Source of the DNA: Platynereis dumerilii | Taxonomy: Eukaryota > Annelida > Polychaeta > Phyllodocida > Nereididae | Reading direction: 5' to 3' | Length of the DNA: 64,000 nt | Assembly (NCBI GenBank): GCA_026936325.1 | Contig: JAPTHN010000043.1 | Coordinates: 3,193,988 to 3,257,987 of the forward strand | Part shown: piece by piece, positions 33,464-46,439 of the stretch | Numbering within the stretch: position 1 is the stretch's first letter | Layout: each line of letters starts with the position of its first letter | Translations under genes and position numbers: made by a program | Notes under the pieces: generated by a model | Told to the model about the DNA's origin: nothing | The model's input: the letters and a program-made list of their open reading frames with translations, nothing else | The model's database searches: none

Positions 33464-34332
33464 TATAGAGTAGGTCGGGGCATGTGGCCCCCCTTAACTT
33501 CGAGGTGTGATTTGACCTACTTTTTATGGGCGATTATTTTAATGCTTATGCTGCCAGGAAGGGATCACTTGACTTTACTAATATCTAGTGAAACAAATTT
33601 CTACCAATTTTAATAAGGGAGTTACGACGATTTTTGTAAAAAATTTAAAATGGCCTTCTTACCCCACCCATCGGGCAAGAAGCCCCCCTATTATAATCCT
33701 ATGGCAATTTATTTTGCGGGCGCATTCAGCCTTAAAGTTATTTTTTAGGGCTCTTCTATCATTTTTAAAGCATTCTATTCACTTTTTCTGAATTTCAGAA
33801 TTTTTCTGTTCATACTTTTATTTTTTACTATTTTTTGCCCAGCTTCAATTTCGGGCCAAATTTTTTCTATTTTAATTAGCTATTCTATCAAAATTTAAGC
33901 TAAAGTACACATTATTAAATGGCTCCTGAAGCAGCTTTGATCCCCCAGTGAAGGGGGCCTCATGCCCCATATCATGTGGGGCCTCTCGCCCCAAACCCAC
34001 ATATTTTAATTTGACCTCTATATTTTGAACTAAAATGCAAAAAACATGATCCAAATCATGTTTATGTGATGGTCATAAAGTGAAGAAATGCAGATATCCA
34101 TTATACTTTTAAATATTTCCAAAGTTATTTCTGACAATCCCTTTCAAGGAATTAGTCAAAGCTAATTTCTTCTATGGTTTGGTGCTGTTTGCCCTGAAAA
34201 TTTGTGACATCACCTAAAACGCCTCTAGCTTCAATCCTATCAATAAGGAAAAGCACCTAAAATGTAAGTTTAGATATAAACCTTGGGGGGCCTCTCACCT
34301 AACCCGGGCTTCTTGCCCCGTCCTACTCTATA
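33464..34332. mobile_element. iteron DNA element, word family W4 (GGGGCAAGAAGCCCCC)
   Basis: The ends TATAGAGTAGGTCGGGGCA (left) and its inverse with one change (right) form the TIR. Words of the form GGGGCA.GA.GCCCC recur inside near 33478, 33672 and, inverted, near 33952, 33976, 34287 and 34305. It has no transposase ORF. Its architecture matches the W1-W3 elements, although the outermost bases differ. Confidence 0.78.
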
Positions 34333-34595
34333 TAACATATTTGCACCATTTTACTTACTCTTGTGTGTAATTAATGTCACCCTGAATAGCGAATATCTTT
34401 GAGAACATTTTATCTTCGGTACTTCCAAGATGCTTGTGTGAGACAAACCGATTCATAGTTGACGATTATTTATGTATAATAGATTCTTGATATTTTTTCC
34501 AAATAGAACCAATCAAATAATGCAAAATCCTATGCAGGCTACAGAATAAAGATGGAAAAGACATTCCTAAGAATTGTTTGCTAAGTACAATGGCT

Positions 34596-35774
34596 GTGAC
34601 AGATCTGATAATTTCTCATGGTAAAAAGTGTATGCATGTAGAAGGGGCTGCTGAAAAAAGATCTCTCTTTTTCCCTTAACCTCCCGAAACCATTCAATAA
34701 ATGGACACATCTCACATTTCTCCAAACCTTCACATTATTCCGCCAAGGTGTAAACGTAGAAGAACGCTTGAGGCCAAAGTGGTATCCTCTATCTGGCGTT
34801 GCAATATGTCGTCACTGACACAGTTGTTTTCAAGAAAACACAAGACTATACACTGCATGCTCTATAGTAAAAAAACATGCTGGACAGGCAACTTATTTGA
34901 CTTCCGGCAAGCAATGCTGTTTTCCTCATTTTAGCATTCAGTTTCACATTTTCCCAAAAATTAGCTGAAATTAAACCTATCAAATGAAAACAATTCTTAA
35001 TTTGTGGTACTGGACTGGCTAAGCATCTTTTCACCAGCTGCTAAATACAGTAACATGTTATATTTCTCATAACAGATTGTGGCGAGCCCTTGTTTGAACA
35101 GCCCTATTCCTGCTCTTCCTCTGAAACATCACTAATTGCTGAAATTGAAGTGACAGTTGAGTAAAGTGATTGTCATGAAGTCCACTTAAACTTGTCACCA
35201 TCTGCCTCAATTTGGTCCCTCAGTATTTCAAGGCTTTGTCCTTGAACACAAAACCAATTCAATTTTTAAATAGAAAACTATATTGCAGATAAAATTAGTT
35301 CCAAAAGAATTGTATGATTTTGCCGAAATTGTGCAGAACAAACAATCAATAGTGCGTGTTTAAGAAATGAGGTGTTTACAAAAAAAATAGTCTGGTGTAG
35401 TAATACAGACAGCTTTTGTGCGACCTGACCTTGTTGCCTGTCCTATGTAAATGTTGACCCCACTAGATTTTCCAGAGACTTCACTCCGACTCCTGCATGA
35501 CAGCATGTTGCTGCCAATTGTCAGTCACGAACAGAGACAGCATCAACCAAAAAGGCAAACCATCACAAATTTCACTTTCTCACAAAGCAGCACTTGATGT
35601 GTGTGTATGCGTATGATGTATGTTTATGTCAAATTTACCTATGCTATCGTTGTGCCATTGTTTATGGTACATATATATGTTTTTATTGTATATTGTTTTA
35701 TGTTTTTTTAATGAAATGCCAATTCTCTGTTGAATGGAGTGAGATAAGGAGGCCATGCAATTGTACTGGAATTG
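34596..35774 (+). repeat. dispersed repeat R, tandem unit 1
   Basis: It starts near GATCTGATAATTTCTC and GTGCATGTAGAAG-like sequence. It includes block a (CGCCAAGGTGTAAACGTAGAA, about 34741) and block b (GTGATTGTCATGAAGTCCAC, about 35169). The next unit repeats these in the same order. Confidence 0.6.
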
Positions 35775-37330
35775 TACATGTCAGCAAATCTGATGATTTC
35801 TCGAAAAATTAACACAGTGCATGTAGAAGGAGGCTGCTGAGAACAAAACTCAACCTTTTCTTTAACCTCGCGAGTAGCTTTTGAAGCCTTCCAACAAATG
35901 GACGCATCTCACATTTCCCCAAATTTCGCATTATTCCACCACGGTGTAAACGTAGAACGCTTGAGGGCAAAGTGGTATCCTCTATCTAGCATTGTACAAT
36001 GTGGTCAATTTTCTTGCCACAATGTTTTAGCAAAACACTAGAGAAATTGAATATTTGCTAGGTTGACAACTAAACTCCAGGCAAATATTAGTGTTTTTTC
36101 CTAATTATTGTGTCCAGCCATATTTTTGTGTGAGCAAGTTTTCTTCTACATGTAAGCAGGGTAGGCCTAATCAATAATTTCTTGGTGAAACCACAAACAG
36201 GATGTTACAGAACTTACTGTGCGGAAAGCTATCACTGTTTCAGATTGAGACATTCTTTATTGACGGAACATAGAGTGACCTGTTGCAGGCAGGGCTTTGG
36301 AGTCGGTAGTTAGTGAACCGACTCCAACTCCCGACTCCTCACCATCCCGAAAAACGACTCCGACTCCAACTCCTTAGGTCTCCTGAATTTCGACTCCCGA
36401 CTCCGACTCCTCTTTTCAGCATTTTTCACATTAAAGTTTGTTGTGGTAAGCAAAGAAAAAAGTCTGTTCCACAATTTTTCACAGATTTTTATGCATTTAA
36501 TGCAGTTTAAAAAGTTTTGTATGATTGGTCTTTGGAAGTGTGATCCAGTTCACATTGTTTTAAAATGTCATTTTGTCAATTATTCAAATAATTGTAAGGA
36601 GTCGGGAGTCACCAGATTAATTTGAGACTCCGCCTCCACCTGACGACTTATGTTCGACTCTGACTCCGACTCCACCTGAAAACCTCCGACTCCACGACTT
36701 TGACTCCCGATTCCCACTCCAAAGCCCTGGCTGTAGTGATCAGCTAGCAATTTAGTTTTCATTGAGGAGGAAACGGCCTGCCCCTTTTTAACATAGGAAT
36801 GGAATTTATTTGTTTTGATTAAAACTGCTGTCAAACATAAGTCCAGGTCACCTACTCAGAGAGGGAATCAAACACGACACCTAGCAATTGGCTGCCGCCG
36901 CAGTGCCCGGTGCACCACAAAAGGGTAATGAGCAAATCTTTCACAAAGCGTGAGCAGTACAGGGAAACCTTCTGATGACCTCTTAATCACTGCACCACGG
37001 AGATTTTGTGCTTAAAACCACTCTGTCATTAGTTTTCCCCCACAAGGACCATCACTAATTGTACATATTTGAAGTAATTATTGAGAAAAGTGATTGTCAA
37101 GAAGTACACTTGAACTTGTCACCTCCATCTGCCTCAATTTGGTCTCTTAGCAGCTGCTTAGTATTTCAAGGCTTTGTCCTTGAACACAAAATCAATTCAG
37201 TTTTAAAATAGACTGTTTGCTGAGGGAAAATGTGTTTCCAAAAATGGCAATTTAAGAGAGATGGGAGTTTAAGAATTGTCTGTTTTTGCAGAATCGGTAC
37301 CAAAAAGAAATCAATTAGTGTGTAAAAGAA
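35775..37330 (+). repeat. dispersed repeat R, tandem unit 2 (interrupted)
   Basis: Block a lies at about 35938 (CCACGGTGTAAACGTAGAA) and block b at about 37090 (GTGATTGTCAAGAAGTACAC). The unit is lengthened by the MITE at 36290-36729 and by a weak tRNA-like stretch on the minus strand near 36850-36915. Confidence 0.58.
36290..36729. mobile_element. hAT-type MITE rich in GACTCCGACTCC
   Basis: The ends CAGGGCTTTGGAGTCGG and GACTCC(A)AAGCCCTG are inverted. CCGACTCC/GACTCCGACTCC words fill both sides. The flanks GTTGCAGG and GCTGTAGT agree at only 5 of 8 positions, so the target duplication has decayed or the insertion is old. Elements beginning this way with GGAGTCGG repeats are widespread in invertebrates. 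Confidence 0.72.
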
Positions 37331-37439
37331 AGCAATGAAGAATTGTCAGATTCTCTGGATGAGAATTGTGTGGTGGTTGCTCCATTAAAATTAGATTTCC
37401 TTGAAATTTTAAATGGACTGCAAAATAGCAAAAATGTGC

Positions 37440-38566
37440 CACGCTTTACAGAATGTCTCTTCTTAAATCTTCTCTTTGGTAACATTGATCAAACTATAAC
37501 TACCCCCCACCCCCCAATCGTAGTTATGGCCCAGTTAACAAGAAAAGTACCCTTAAAAAAGGGTACTGCATCGATCTTACCATGAACCTGAGGGTATGTG
37601 GCATGTAATAAAAGGTTTTAATATCTCAAAGTAGGCATTTATATGAAATAAATACCCCAGAAAAATTTCAGAGCCCATCCCTTGTTTCATGAAAATAGCC
37701 AAGGATGTGTAAAAAAAACCCTCTTTTTTGTAAAACCACCCGTTTGGCTATTAGTTTATTATTTGCTACATGCACAGTGTACACGTTTTTCAGTACTAAT
37801 TAATAGTGTGTGATTTCAGGCCTGAAAAATACCCCCCCCCCCCAAAAAAAAACCATGAATCTGCCACTGGTTTGCTGTGGCCACTGGAACTTTGCATCAT
37901 TGCAGCGTAATGCGCCGAAACGCTTTTTGCGAAGTTAATATTGCAAATAGAGCAAAATGAATAAGTGCTTTGAATTCGGAGGAGCTTACTTGATATATGA
38001 AGATTTTTAAATTTTGAAAATCGGACGTTTATTAAGGATTTTAGACCAAGTTTTGCATTGAGTCCAATCTTGAAATTGTACACAATCTTTGATGACGTTT
38101 CACACGGAAAAAATATTGCCAGTTCATTTTCCTCACCTTGATGAATCGATGTACTGTTAAGAATACTTACATGTAAGTTTTTTTATAGGTTAAGACATCG
38201 ATACAAAAAATAATGAAGCCATGTAGCATATTTTCTGTAGGGGTCTCAAAATATGAGAATGGCTGTATGTGACAACTTCATGATAAACCATTGCTTTAAC
38301 AATGTTTAATTACATTCTTGACTTCTTGTGCAACTTTCCTGAAAATTTCATGACATTCTGTCTCATAGTTATTGAGATAGAGTTGAATTACATTGAAAAA
38401 CTAGCATTTTTTTCACAAATAAAACGTGACATAACATTTTTGACCACTTGAATTCAGAATTGGCAGTCAACCATTTTCACGCTTTACAGAATGTCTCTTC
38501 TTAAATCTTCTCTTTGGTAACATTGATCAAACTATAACTACCCCCCACCCCCCAATCGTAGTTATG
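37440..38566. repeat. perfect 89-bp direct repeat pair around a 949-bp segment
   Basis: Positions 37440-37528 and 38478-38566 are identical (starting CACGCTTTACAGAATGTC, ending CGTAGTTATG). The segment between has no ORF of note but contains a GC-poor stretch (about 37935-38030) that is also found inverted near 42890-42970. Identity over 89 bp implies a recent duplication or an assembly effect. Confidence 0.85.
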
Positions 38567-38699
38567 CAAAATGAATATATGATATCATGGTGACCAATTT
38601 GATGCATGGTGATGTTGTCTGTCTAACACGGCACTATCTAAAGGATAAGTACAGGATTTCAGTTGTTCACGACATTGGGGCGCACAGATGGAAGGATGG

Positions 38700-38905
38700 T
38701 TCAGGCTTTACATAGTTTATTTATGCAATTGGTAGGTAGGCCTATTACAGAAGGGCAAAACAATGATGCAAAGGATGATTTCATAGGCACGGCTGTCCAT
38801 ATTCCAACATAAGTGCAGTTGACCTGTCATTGCAAGAATCGAAACCTGGGACACAGTGATTGGGTGGAACAAACTAAGCTTACCCTACCGGTTAAAACAA
38901 CCACA
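38700..38905 (-). mobile_element. SINE S1, decayed copy
   Basis: On the minus strand it keeps GGTTTCGATTC (degenerate B box), GCTTATGTTGGA-like sequence, ATCATCCTTTGCATCATTG and ATTGCATAAATA, in S1 order but with many differences. Confidence 0.55.
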
Positions 38906-38978
38906 CCTACTAGGCCTAACCATCAGTGGTGCTCAGTACATCCCCAAATAAAATTTGGTGTATTGGTGATAATCTCTC

Positions 38979-39206
38979 CAAGTATTAGTTAGACATCAAT
39001 TTGGACACCCTCCAAATCGGTGTCTAACTGACTTAGACATCATATATGCTTCTTCTATTACTTGTTTTAACTTATAATTTTAGCAAAATATTTAATCTCA
39101 TTGTTTGTTTGCTGTTGTAAACAGTGGTTAATCCTTAGCAGGGCGCTAACATGTAATATTGTCAGTTAGATACCGGTTTAGCTAATGGTATCTTGGTGAT
39201 GTCTAA
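38979..39206. mobile_element. MITE-like repeat with GTCAGTTAGA words, copy 2
   Basis: Same start (AAGTATTAGTTAGACATC) and end (TCTTGGTGATGTCTAA) as 31630-31935. Its left part folds on itself (38989-39027: TTAGACATCAATTTGGA against TCCAAATCGGTGTCTAA). Confidence 0.68.
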
Positions 39207-39940
39207 AATGAGGTTAATCACAGGAGATCACCATTATTAACCAACAATAATAGGTATGTCTTGGTCTACATGCTCAAAATGTGCATTACAGATACCCCTG
39301 TTCAATCCCCTGATATTTTTAGAGTTGTAGATGGTTCATCAAGCCTAACGGCGCCTGGCATTGCCACCTTGGGATTTCTTTTCATCAGGCACTGACTTCC
39401 GACATGCATAGAGTGCATGTGTTAGGGTTGTTGAGGCTTACGTATATTACTTTGCATTATCATATCATGTTGTGATAGCCTAATCTCCATTGTGATTAGG
39501 AGATTTCATCTCCTATTTAGATGTGATGCTTGAAACTAAGAGAAGAGGTGATGCTTTTGTCAAAGGGTCCATGCTGAACAACCTCAACCAAACTGCTTGT
39601 GGCAGCATGGATTCTCATCTGATGATTATACACATCGTACACTCAGCAACATTAAAAAGGGGGTAAAAATAGATGTGACAGCCTCAGTAGGTTAGACTAT
39701 TTCTCAAGTTTCAGTTAAAGTCTTAAAGTCAACACTTCAAATAAGTTAGAAGAATTCTCAGTTTGAGTTCAAACAGATATTCAATAGAAGAATACAATGT
39801 GATTGCATTGCCATCTGACACACTCTGAGAATCAAGCTCTGACATTTCTGTGGGAATCTGCACTTTAAATTCTGAAATTCTGAGTGAGCTAAAATGCTTG
39901 AGTGAGACTGTTGCACAATTTGTTTGAGTCATGATAGCTT
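39207..39940. other. intergenic DNA with repeat block c
   Basis: About 39225-39390 (GGAGATCACCATTATTAACC ... TTGGGATTTCTTTTCATCAGGCA) matches 55276-55440, marking another dispersed repeat. Nothing else was recognised. Confidence 0.5.
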
Positions 39941-39948
39941 GCTGTTTT

Positions 39949-40271
39949 CCTGGGGGGGGTACTCAAAATATTTTCTGATACGTATGCTAGGCTGGAAGTT
40001 CGGCGACTAGACCGGGTGCTAGGCGGTTGATCGTCGCGAAAATACCCCGACTCTAGGATGTTTTTTTGTCGCTGCAATGGTATTTGCTTGTTTTTCCCAG
40101 GTAAATAACATCGCGCTTCGATAAAAGTTCTTATTTAAATTTAGGGCCCAACTCTAGGAATAATGTCAGATTTTTAGACCCAACTCTAGGAATTTTTCAG
40201 TTGAAAAAGGGGGCCTACTGAGCCGAGCATAGGTGTACACTTGAACATAGCAAGTACCCCCCCCCCCCAGG
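39949..40271. mobile_element. 323-bp inverted-repeat element with 8-bp TSD
   Basis: The ends CCTGGGGGGGGTACT and AGTACCCCC...CCAGG are inverted. A perfect 8-bp duplication, GCTGTTTT, flanks it (39941-39948 and 40272-40279). Inside, CCCAACTCTAGGAAT occurs twice (40147 and 40178). There is no ORF. An 8-bp duplication fits hAT or P-type transposition. Confidence 0.82.
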
Positions 40272-40279
40272 GCTGTTTT

Positions 40280-43200
40280 GAGTTATGATAATCTTTATGT
40301 AATTATGTTGTTATAACTTGAAAACAACAAGCTATCTTGGCTCAAATGAATTGTGCAACCATCTCACTCAATCAATTAAGCTAACTCAAAATTCAAAATT
40401 TACAGTGTGGCTGGTGCTAGGCCAATCAGCTTCAGAGGCCCCTGAAATTTGCTATTCACAAACAGCCAGCATGCAAATGAGTAGGCTTGACTTTTAAGTG
40501 ATATGTCTACCCTGATTGGTTCACCTATTCAAACTTACAAGCTCTAACTGGCCATCCCTGACCATATATAGGATGAGAGGGGGGGGGGGGTTAATACCAG
40601 AGATGCTCACCAGAGTGTACTCCAAGGAGTTGTTGTGCATGCATGCTTGTCTTTGACCCACTGTCTGTGACCCACTTTGGGTGCCCCTGACAGTTGAGTG
40701 AACTGTGTTGACTTTAGCTTGTTCCACTTCTGATGTCTAACATGTGGATTGTGTACATTTCCATGGAATGAGTTTATAAGATGTGAATAAAGGTATGTTT
40801 AAATTTACTCATGACATGTTTGTAACTCAGGTTTATCCAGTAACCCCTAGAAATTCTCAGTTACTGCCCCAGATGAATGGAATGAACTTATGAGCATGGC
40901 ATCATGGGGTCAGTCTTTTGAGGTCATGACACAATTTATTTGAAATTGGCAACACCAGTTTGAAAGGATGCTGTGGTCTTTTATAAATAAACACAGTGTC
41001 ATCGCATTTGACCATAACGGGGAAAAGGTCAGTTGCTCCTTGTTTTTCATTTTTCTGGGTCTATTTACAATTTTACAAGCAATGCTGCTGTATGGTGAAG
41101 AACTCAAGCAAATCAGCGGTTGACTGACTTGCATTGCTACTGGATATGCCATTATCTCATGTCACTAGCTCCCTGCCGCCCATAGGCTGAAAATTATTAT
41201 GCCCCCCCCTCACCTCTGCTTTATAATTGCCCGAAAAAAAAAAGTTTTCCAGATGTTCACAAGACAGAGATACTATATTTACAGCTCCCTGCTATATATA
41301 TCAAATAACAACACGACTGAATTCATTCAATTTCACTTCTGGATTTAATTTATCCTCATAGAGGGTAATAAAGGCTAATAAAGGGACTACGAATGGGTCA
41401 CTTTTTTCATAAATTTAAGCTAATTTGCAAATTTACTAGGCCTATGTTTTCTCTCAACAGTAGTGTCTTTATGACATTACATTTTGCTCTGGTTAGCACA
41501 GTTTGTTTTTGAGTAGGGGTTTTTTGTAACCTAGTAAGGTAGGTACATGGTGAAAAAAAAATTGTTTTGAAGTTTTCATAATTCATTAGAAAAAATAAGT
41601 CTATCATATTTGTTTTCTGCATATATATGTTTATCTACATTGTGAACACATATATTTTTTAATAATGTTACTTTCTGTCAAGTATTAGGACAAGAACACA
41701 TGTTGCCCTGTTTAGATGAGTTATGTTAGAGAGGCTACAAATTTGGTGAATCAAGAAGTGATTCAATGCAGTTAAGACTAGTTTGGATAGCCAACTTGGC
41801 TGAAAAATCTCACACAATTATAAATGGTTGTTAGACATGCAAATATTGCATTCTTGTTCAACTGAACTCAATGTCGACCTTAAAATGTTTAATTATTCAA
41901 GGTCTGACGACAGTACAATTGCTGGCAAGTCATTTAATGGGCAGATAAAAATTTTCATTGCACTACTGACATTTATTTGGATAGGCATAAATATAAATCA
42001 GTCAATCGGTTGCCAAGTGAATGAAAAGTGCTAGTGATTCCACAAATTCCACTATAGGACCATCTTGACAAGTCTAAGCTGTGAGGAATATGCAATATTC
42101 ACTTGTCACTATAATAAAGATATCCTTATCCTTATAGGATCTGTTGGCCCTTCTTAATCAACAGTTTAACAAACTTACACAGACTTTGTGAAGGGGGGGG
42201 GAGGGCTCTGAGAACTTTCCCTGAGTGGGGGAGGGATGTCATATCTTAGTATTTCAAACAGGATACAAAGGGCACCCCAGAAAATGGAAGTGGTGCAGAG
42301 GTCAGAGACTGTGAAATTTGTCACATTCTTGTATTTAAGTTTACACTTTGAGAATTTCTTCCTCTTCTTTTAGTGAGTTTTTTTTCTGCTTTTTTTTTCT
42401 TTTTCTTTTGCTCTTGACTGCCGCCCCTTTGAGGCTGCCGCCCCTAGGCTATAGCCTAGAATGCCTGTGTGGGAAATACGGCCCTGCATGTCACTTGATA
42501 ATTTTGATTTATTTAAATCACTCCTTTTCATACAAAATACACAATGAAGTCTCTCTCTCAAAACATAGGATTTGAAGTTTACAGATGGGTAAACTGACCG
42601 TGTGTCATAATCACGCGTGTGTGTACCAATAATACTCTATAGACAATACAAGCGTATGCAATTCGAATTCTGAGATTGCAGGAGCAGAGCCACTTTGCAA
42701 ATAACACACAGATATGGTGCAAATGCAGTTGACCTTGTACATCACACTTATTGCGCTGCGCCAGCCCACCGCTAGGTGGCTAGCAGTGCCTTGTTTTCGT
42801 AGGCTTCAGAATTCGTCAACTAACACATACACATTTGATCCACAGTTCATGTATTAGCTCCTAGCGTTCTGACATCAATTTCAGGCCGATTTTCAAAATT
42901 TAAAAACCTACACGTATCAAGTAGATCATGCCGAATGCAATGCAACTATTCATTTTGCTCTATTTGGAGTATTAAGCCCGCAAATTGCTCTTTTCTTTGG
43001 TTACTTGAATAGGAAGTGATTCATAGAGGATTTAGGACACTATAAAAAAACACTGGATCTTCTTTCATAGATGGTTTGTACCATGTTGATAATGTCATTG
43101 CACAGAACTGTTCTGTGGTCAATGGATACCAGCCACAGCAAAATATCACAATTCACTTTTAACATATATATTATATATATGAATCTATTTTATATTTCAT

Positions 43201-46200
43201 GTCAATAAAATACAGGCTTTTTAAACTAGGTAAATCAAGGATTTCAATACAGTGGGTAAAGTAAATGCAACCAATTGCCCCATATTCGCCCAACCCTCAA
43301 GAAATTCCTAGATACACCGACAATAACTTCATGCATGGGACTCAGTAGCGCAGCGCATCACTAACCACTCCGTGGTTAGGCCACGTCTAGTTTTGATAAT
43401 GTTCTGGCATGCAAAGTATTTTTTCTTTTATAGTATTTGCATATTTTAAAGAAATACAAAACTGGTGGGAGCCTATGTCAAAGTCACATGACAAATTCCA
43501 ATTAGAATACAACCATAGCAGTGATCACAAACTGTTATACATTGTTTGTTACTGTTAGTGCGTTCAGCAGTTAGACATGAGATAAAAATGTATAAGAATC
43601 TGCAACTTATCGAAACAACAAAAACACCCAACAATAACTGTGAATTTTGAGAAAATGTTTTTCATAGTCAACTGTCAAATTTGATAGAATCTGTGACAAA
43701 TATATCAAAACATGCATGTCCAGAGCATTTCTTGGACTGGTCATATGCTAGTATATGGATTGATTAAATCCATCTACAAGCACTGATATACTATGTCTAT
43801 CAATGACTGGTACTTCCGCTCATGGTCATAATTCATAAGACTAAGGATTTGAAGCAAATAACTCCTAGGCAGGAAACACAATATGCTTTTAAGAATTTCG
43901 AAAAGCATGGTGATATGATTCTACATACATTTAAATACAGATGGGAATATGATTCTTCAAATCATCTCAAGAAATAACGTAAATTTGTAAAACAAAATTA
44001 ACATTCTAAATAATTTATCAGAACTACAGTCACTTCCAACTTCCCTGTTTCATTAGAAGTTACATGTATACTTAGGTTACATGGTCAATTTGATTGAAAT
44101 AAATCACTATCCAACCTATTGGCTTTCAACAATGACATAAATTACATTCTCTACCAGCACCAAATGACAATTTTGGAAAACTGAACTGGCTAACATGATT
44201 TAAATAAATCACTCCAAAGAAATTGAAGAAAGTATACCAGGATTCAAGATTCACACGTATCTCCAAGGCAAGAATCATCACATGCCATATTAAGAATCAA
44301 GAAAAGTATAAGTGTGGCAATATGAGACCGCCTATATTTAAATATATTCTGCAATGAAATCAGATGTCACGAAATCAATCATAACTATATTGGTGTGTAG
44401 AGAGTGTTATTGGTTTGGCTGTCTCAAGTATGTCCATGCACTTAATTGTTAATCATATGGGTAAGCTTGGGGCAGGACGAAATTTAACTTCTTGAAATGT
44501 CTATCATTTTATGAATATCACGATTCTACATAATAATGGATAAGTAGATTACATGTACACATGAAACAGTAATTTATATGGCTGTATTTGAGATTTTTAG
44601 AGAATTTTTACCAACACAGGTCTGAAAAATTCAGTGCAGAATATAACAAATATTGGATGCTGGGTCAACCAATATTGGTCTCGGCCAATGATCGACCTCT
44701 ACCAATATTACTACTTTGGCCAATAAAACTCAATATTGGTATCATCACCATCTACTATCTATTATCATATAATTATAAGAAAGCATACTTATTAAAAGTC
44801 ATAATAGCACAAACAATTATCATACAATCTTACTGCCCTATTTGTCTACAGAGTGTAAAAAACAAACAATGCAGGACATAAATCATGTAGCATCCCCCCA
44901 ACAATTGTCAAATGCTTCTTTTATTTGTCGCATAGTTAAACTGAAAAGGACATTCTACATCAAAATAGGCATCTGACTCAAGGTGATTTTGCAGGTTACC
45001 CAGTACTTGTCGATAATTTTGGTTTTGCTAGTTTATTCCTCTAATTATTGTCATATCATATACATTACCAAGTTGATTAGAACTTGACTAAGTCAATATT
45101 CATAATGTTTTATAAATTGAATTATAATATTACATACCTTATGATTGATGAAAATTCCACTAAAGCAGCCCTTGGTATCACTTCCACTACAATTTGCGAA
45201 CTAAATAGAGCATTACAAGAATATCATGTCTGCTTAAATTTTATAGTAGAAACAGTTAGCAACAAACTGTTAATATGCTGGTGACCAACAACTAAGAAAA
45301 CTGAGAAAACATGATGCAATCAAGTAAAATCTGATTTGGCAATTATTGGGACAGTGAAAAGTGAGGTCCCATCATTGCATCTTCAGTGAATGGGCAAAAA
45401 ATAATCATGAAGGAACTAACGAAGCTGTAAAACCTTATTGATAACAGTGAAATATCAGGTAAGAATTTCTGATTCTTTCTAAACCATGTGAAAAAAAAAC
45501 CAGTAAAATATCAAAAGCAAACCATATTTTGCTCTAATTTGCATGGAAGTGGTCAACCATGATGAATAGACAATGTTGCAGAAGAAATAATGCAACACAA
45601 CAATGAAAATTATGCCTATGTCTATGAACTGTTGTTGATGAACATTGGCAAACGTTAGCTACCAGAGCTTTATTTTATTTAGTTGATGCATAGAATACTT
45701 TTTCTGATAGGTAGATAATTGGCTCAGGTGCATCAACACCCTAAAAAGTGAAAGTAAATGTTTCTTGTGAAAACGTACAAGAATTACTAAATTCAGTGCA
45801 TGGTTTCTTGTTTATTGTTCAAATGTTTACTTTTTAGGTAACTTTACTCTAGCAGCTTTACCTCGCAATTAAAACAAGTTTATGAGTTTAAATTGTCTTT
45901 AACGGCAATCACTTTCTCAGTCAGTACTCCTTAAATTTAGAAAATGTTACTGTTTACATTAATTTGGTAGCTTGATACTTTAGCGTTGACTTCTCAGGGT
46001 CAACCATAAATAAATCAGAAGAATGTTGACATAAAACTCTTCGGCCTTTAATTCCCTCTGGTAAAGATTTCTTGTAGCATTTATGTCACTGAACATTTTT
46101 ATGGATAAATAATTATGTAACTTTACAAAGTAAATGTCTATCCTTGAATATAAAATCATACATAGAGAATAGATGGCAGCACATGAGGCAGAATGTGCTC

Positions 46201-46439
46201 AGTGGCTCTGACATATTGTTCACTGTGCCTTCACTAACAATTCCTTTAGAAACGTCCTGGGTGCTGGGAATTTCAGAAAATTGTTGCCACTCAGAATTGG
46301 CTGTCAACCATTTTCAAGTAATGCATTACTTGGATTGGGTGAGACTTTCAATGAGCGCTAATGCTAATGTCTGATGATAAGTAAATATTGCGATCATTGC
46401 TTCTGAGGGCATATGGTTTACTGAAAATGGCAACTGATC
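40280..46439. other. 6-kb intergenic stretch, no gene seen
   Basis: Only short frames up to about 97 codons. Small features: G- and C-runs near 40585 and 41205; a right-end-like hAT terminus (ATACGGCCCTG) near 42485 without a found partner; the hairpin CTAACCAC-TCC-GTGGTTAG near 43360; and CCAATATTGG-type words at about 44655-44745. Confidence 0.45.
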
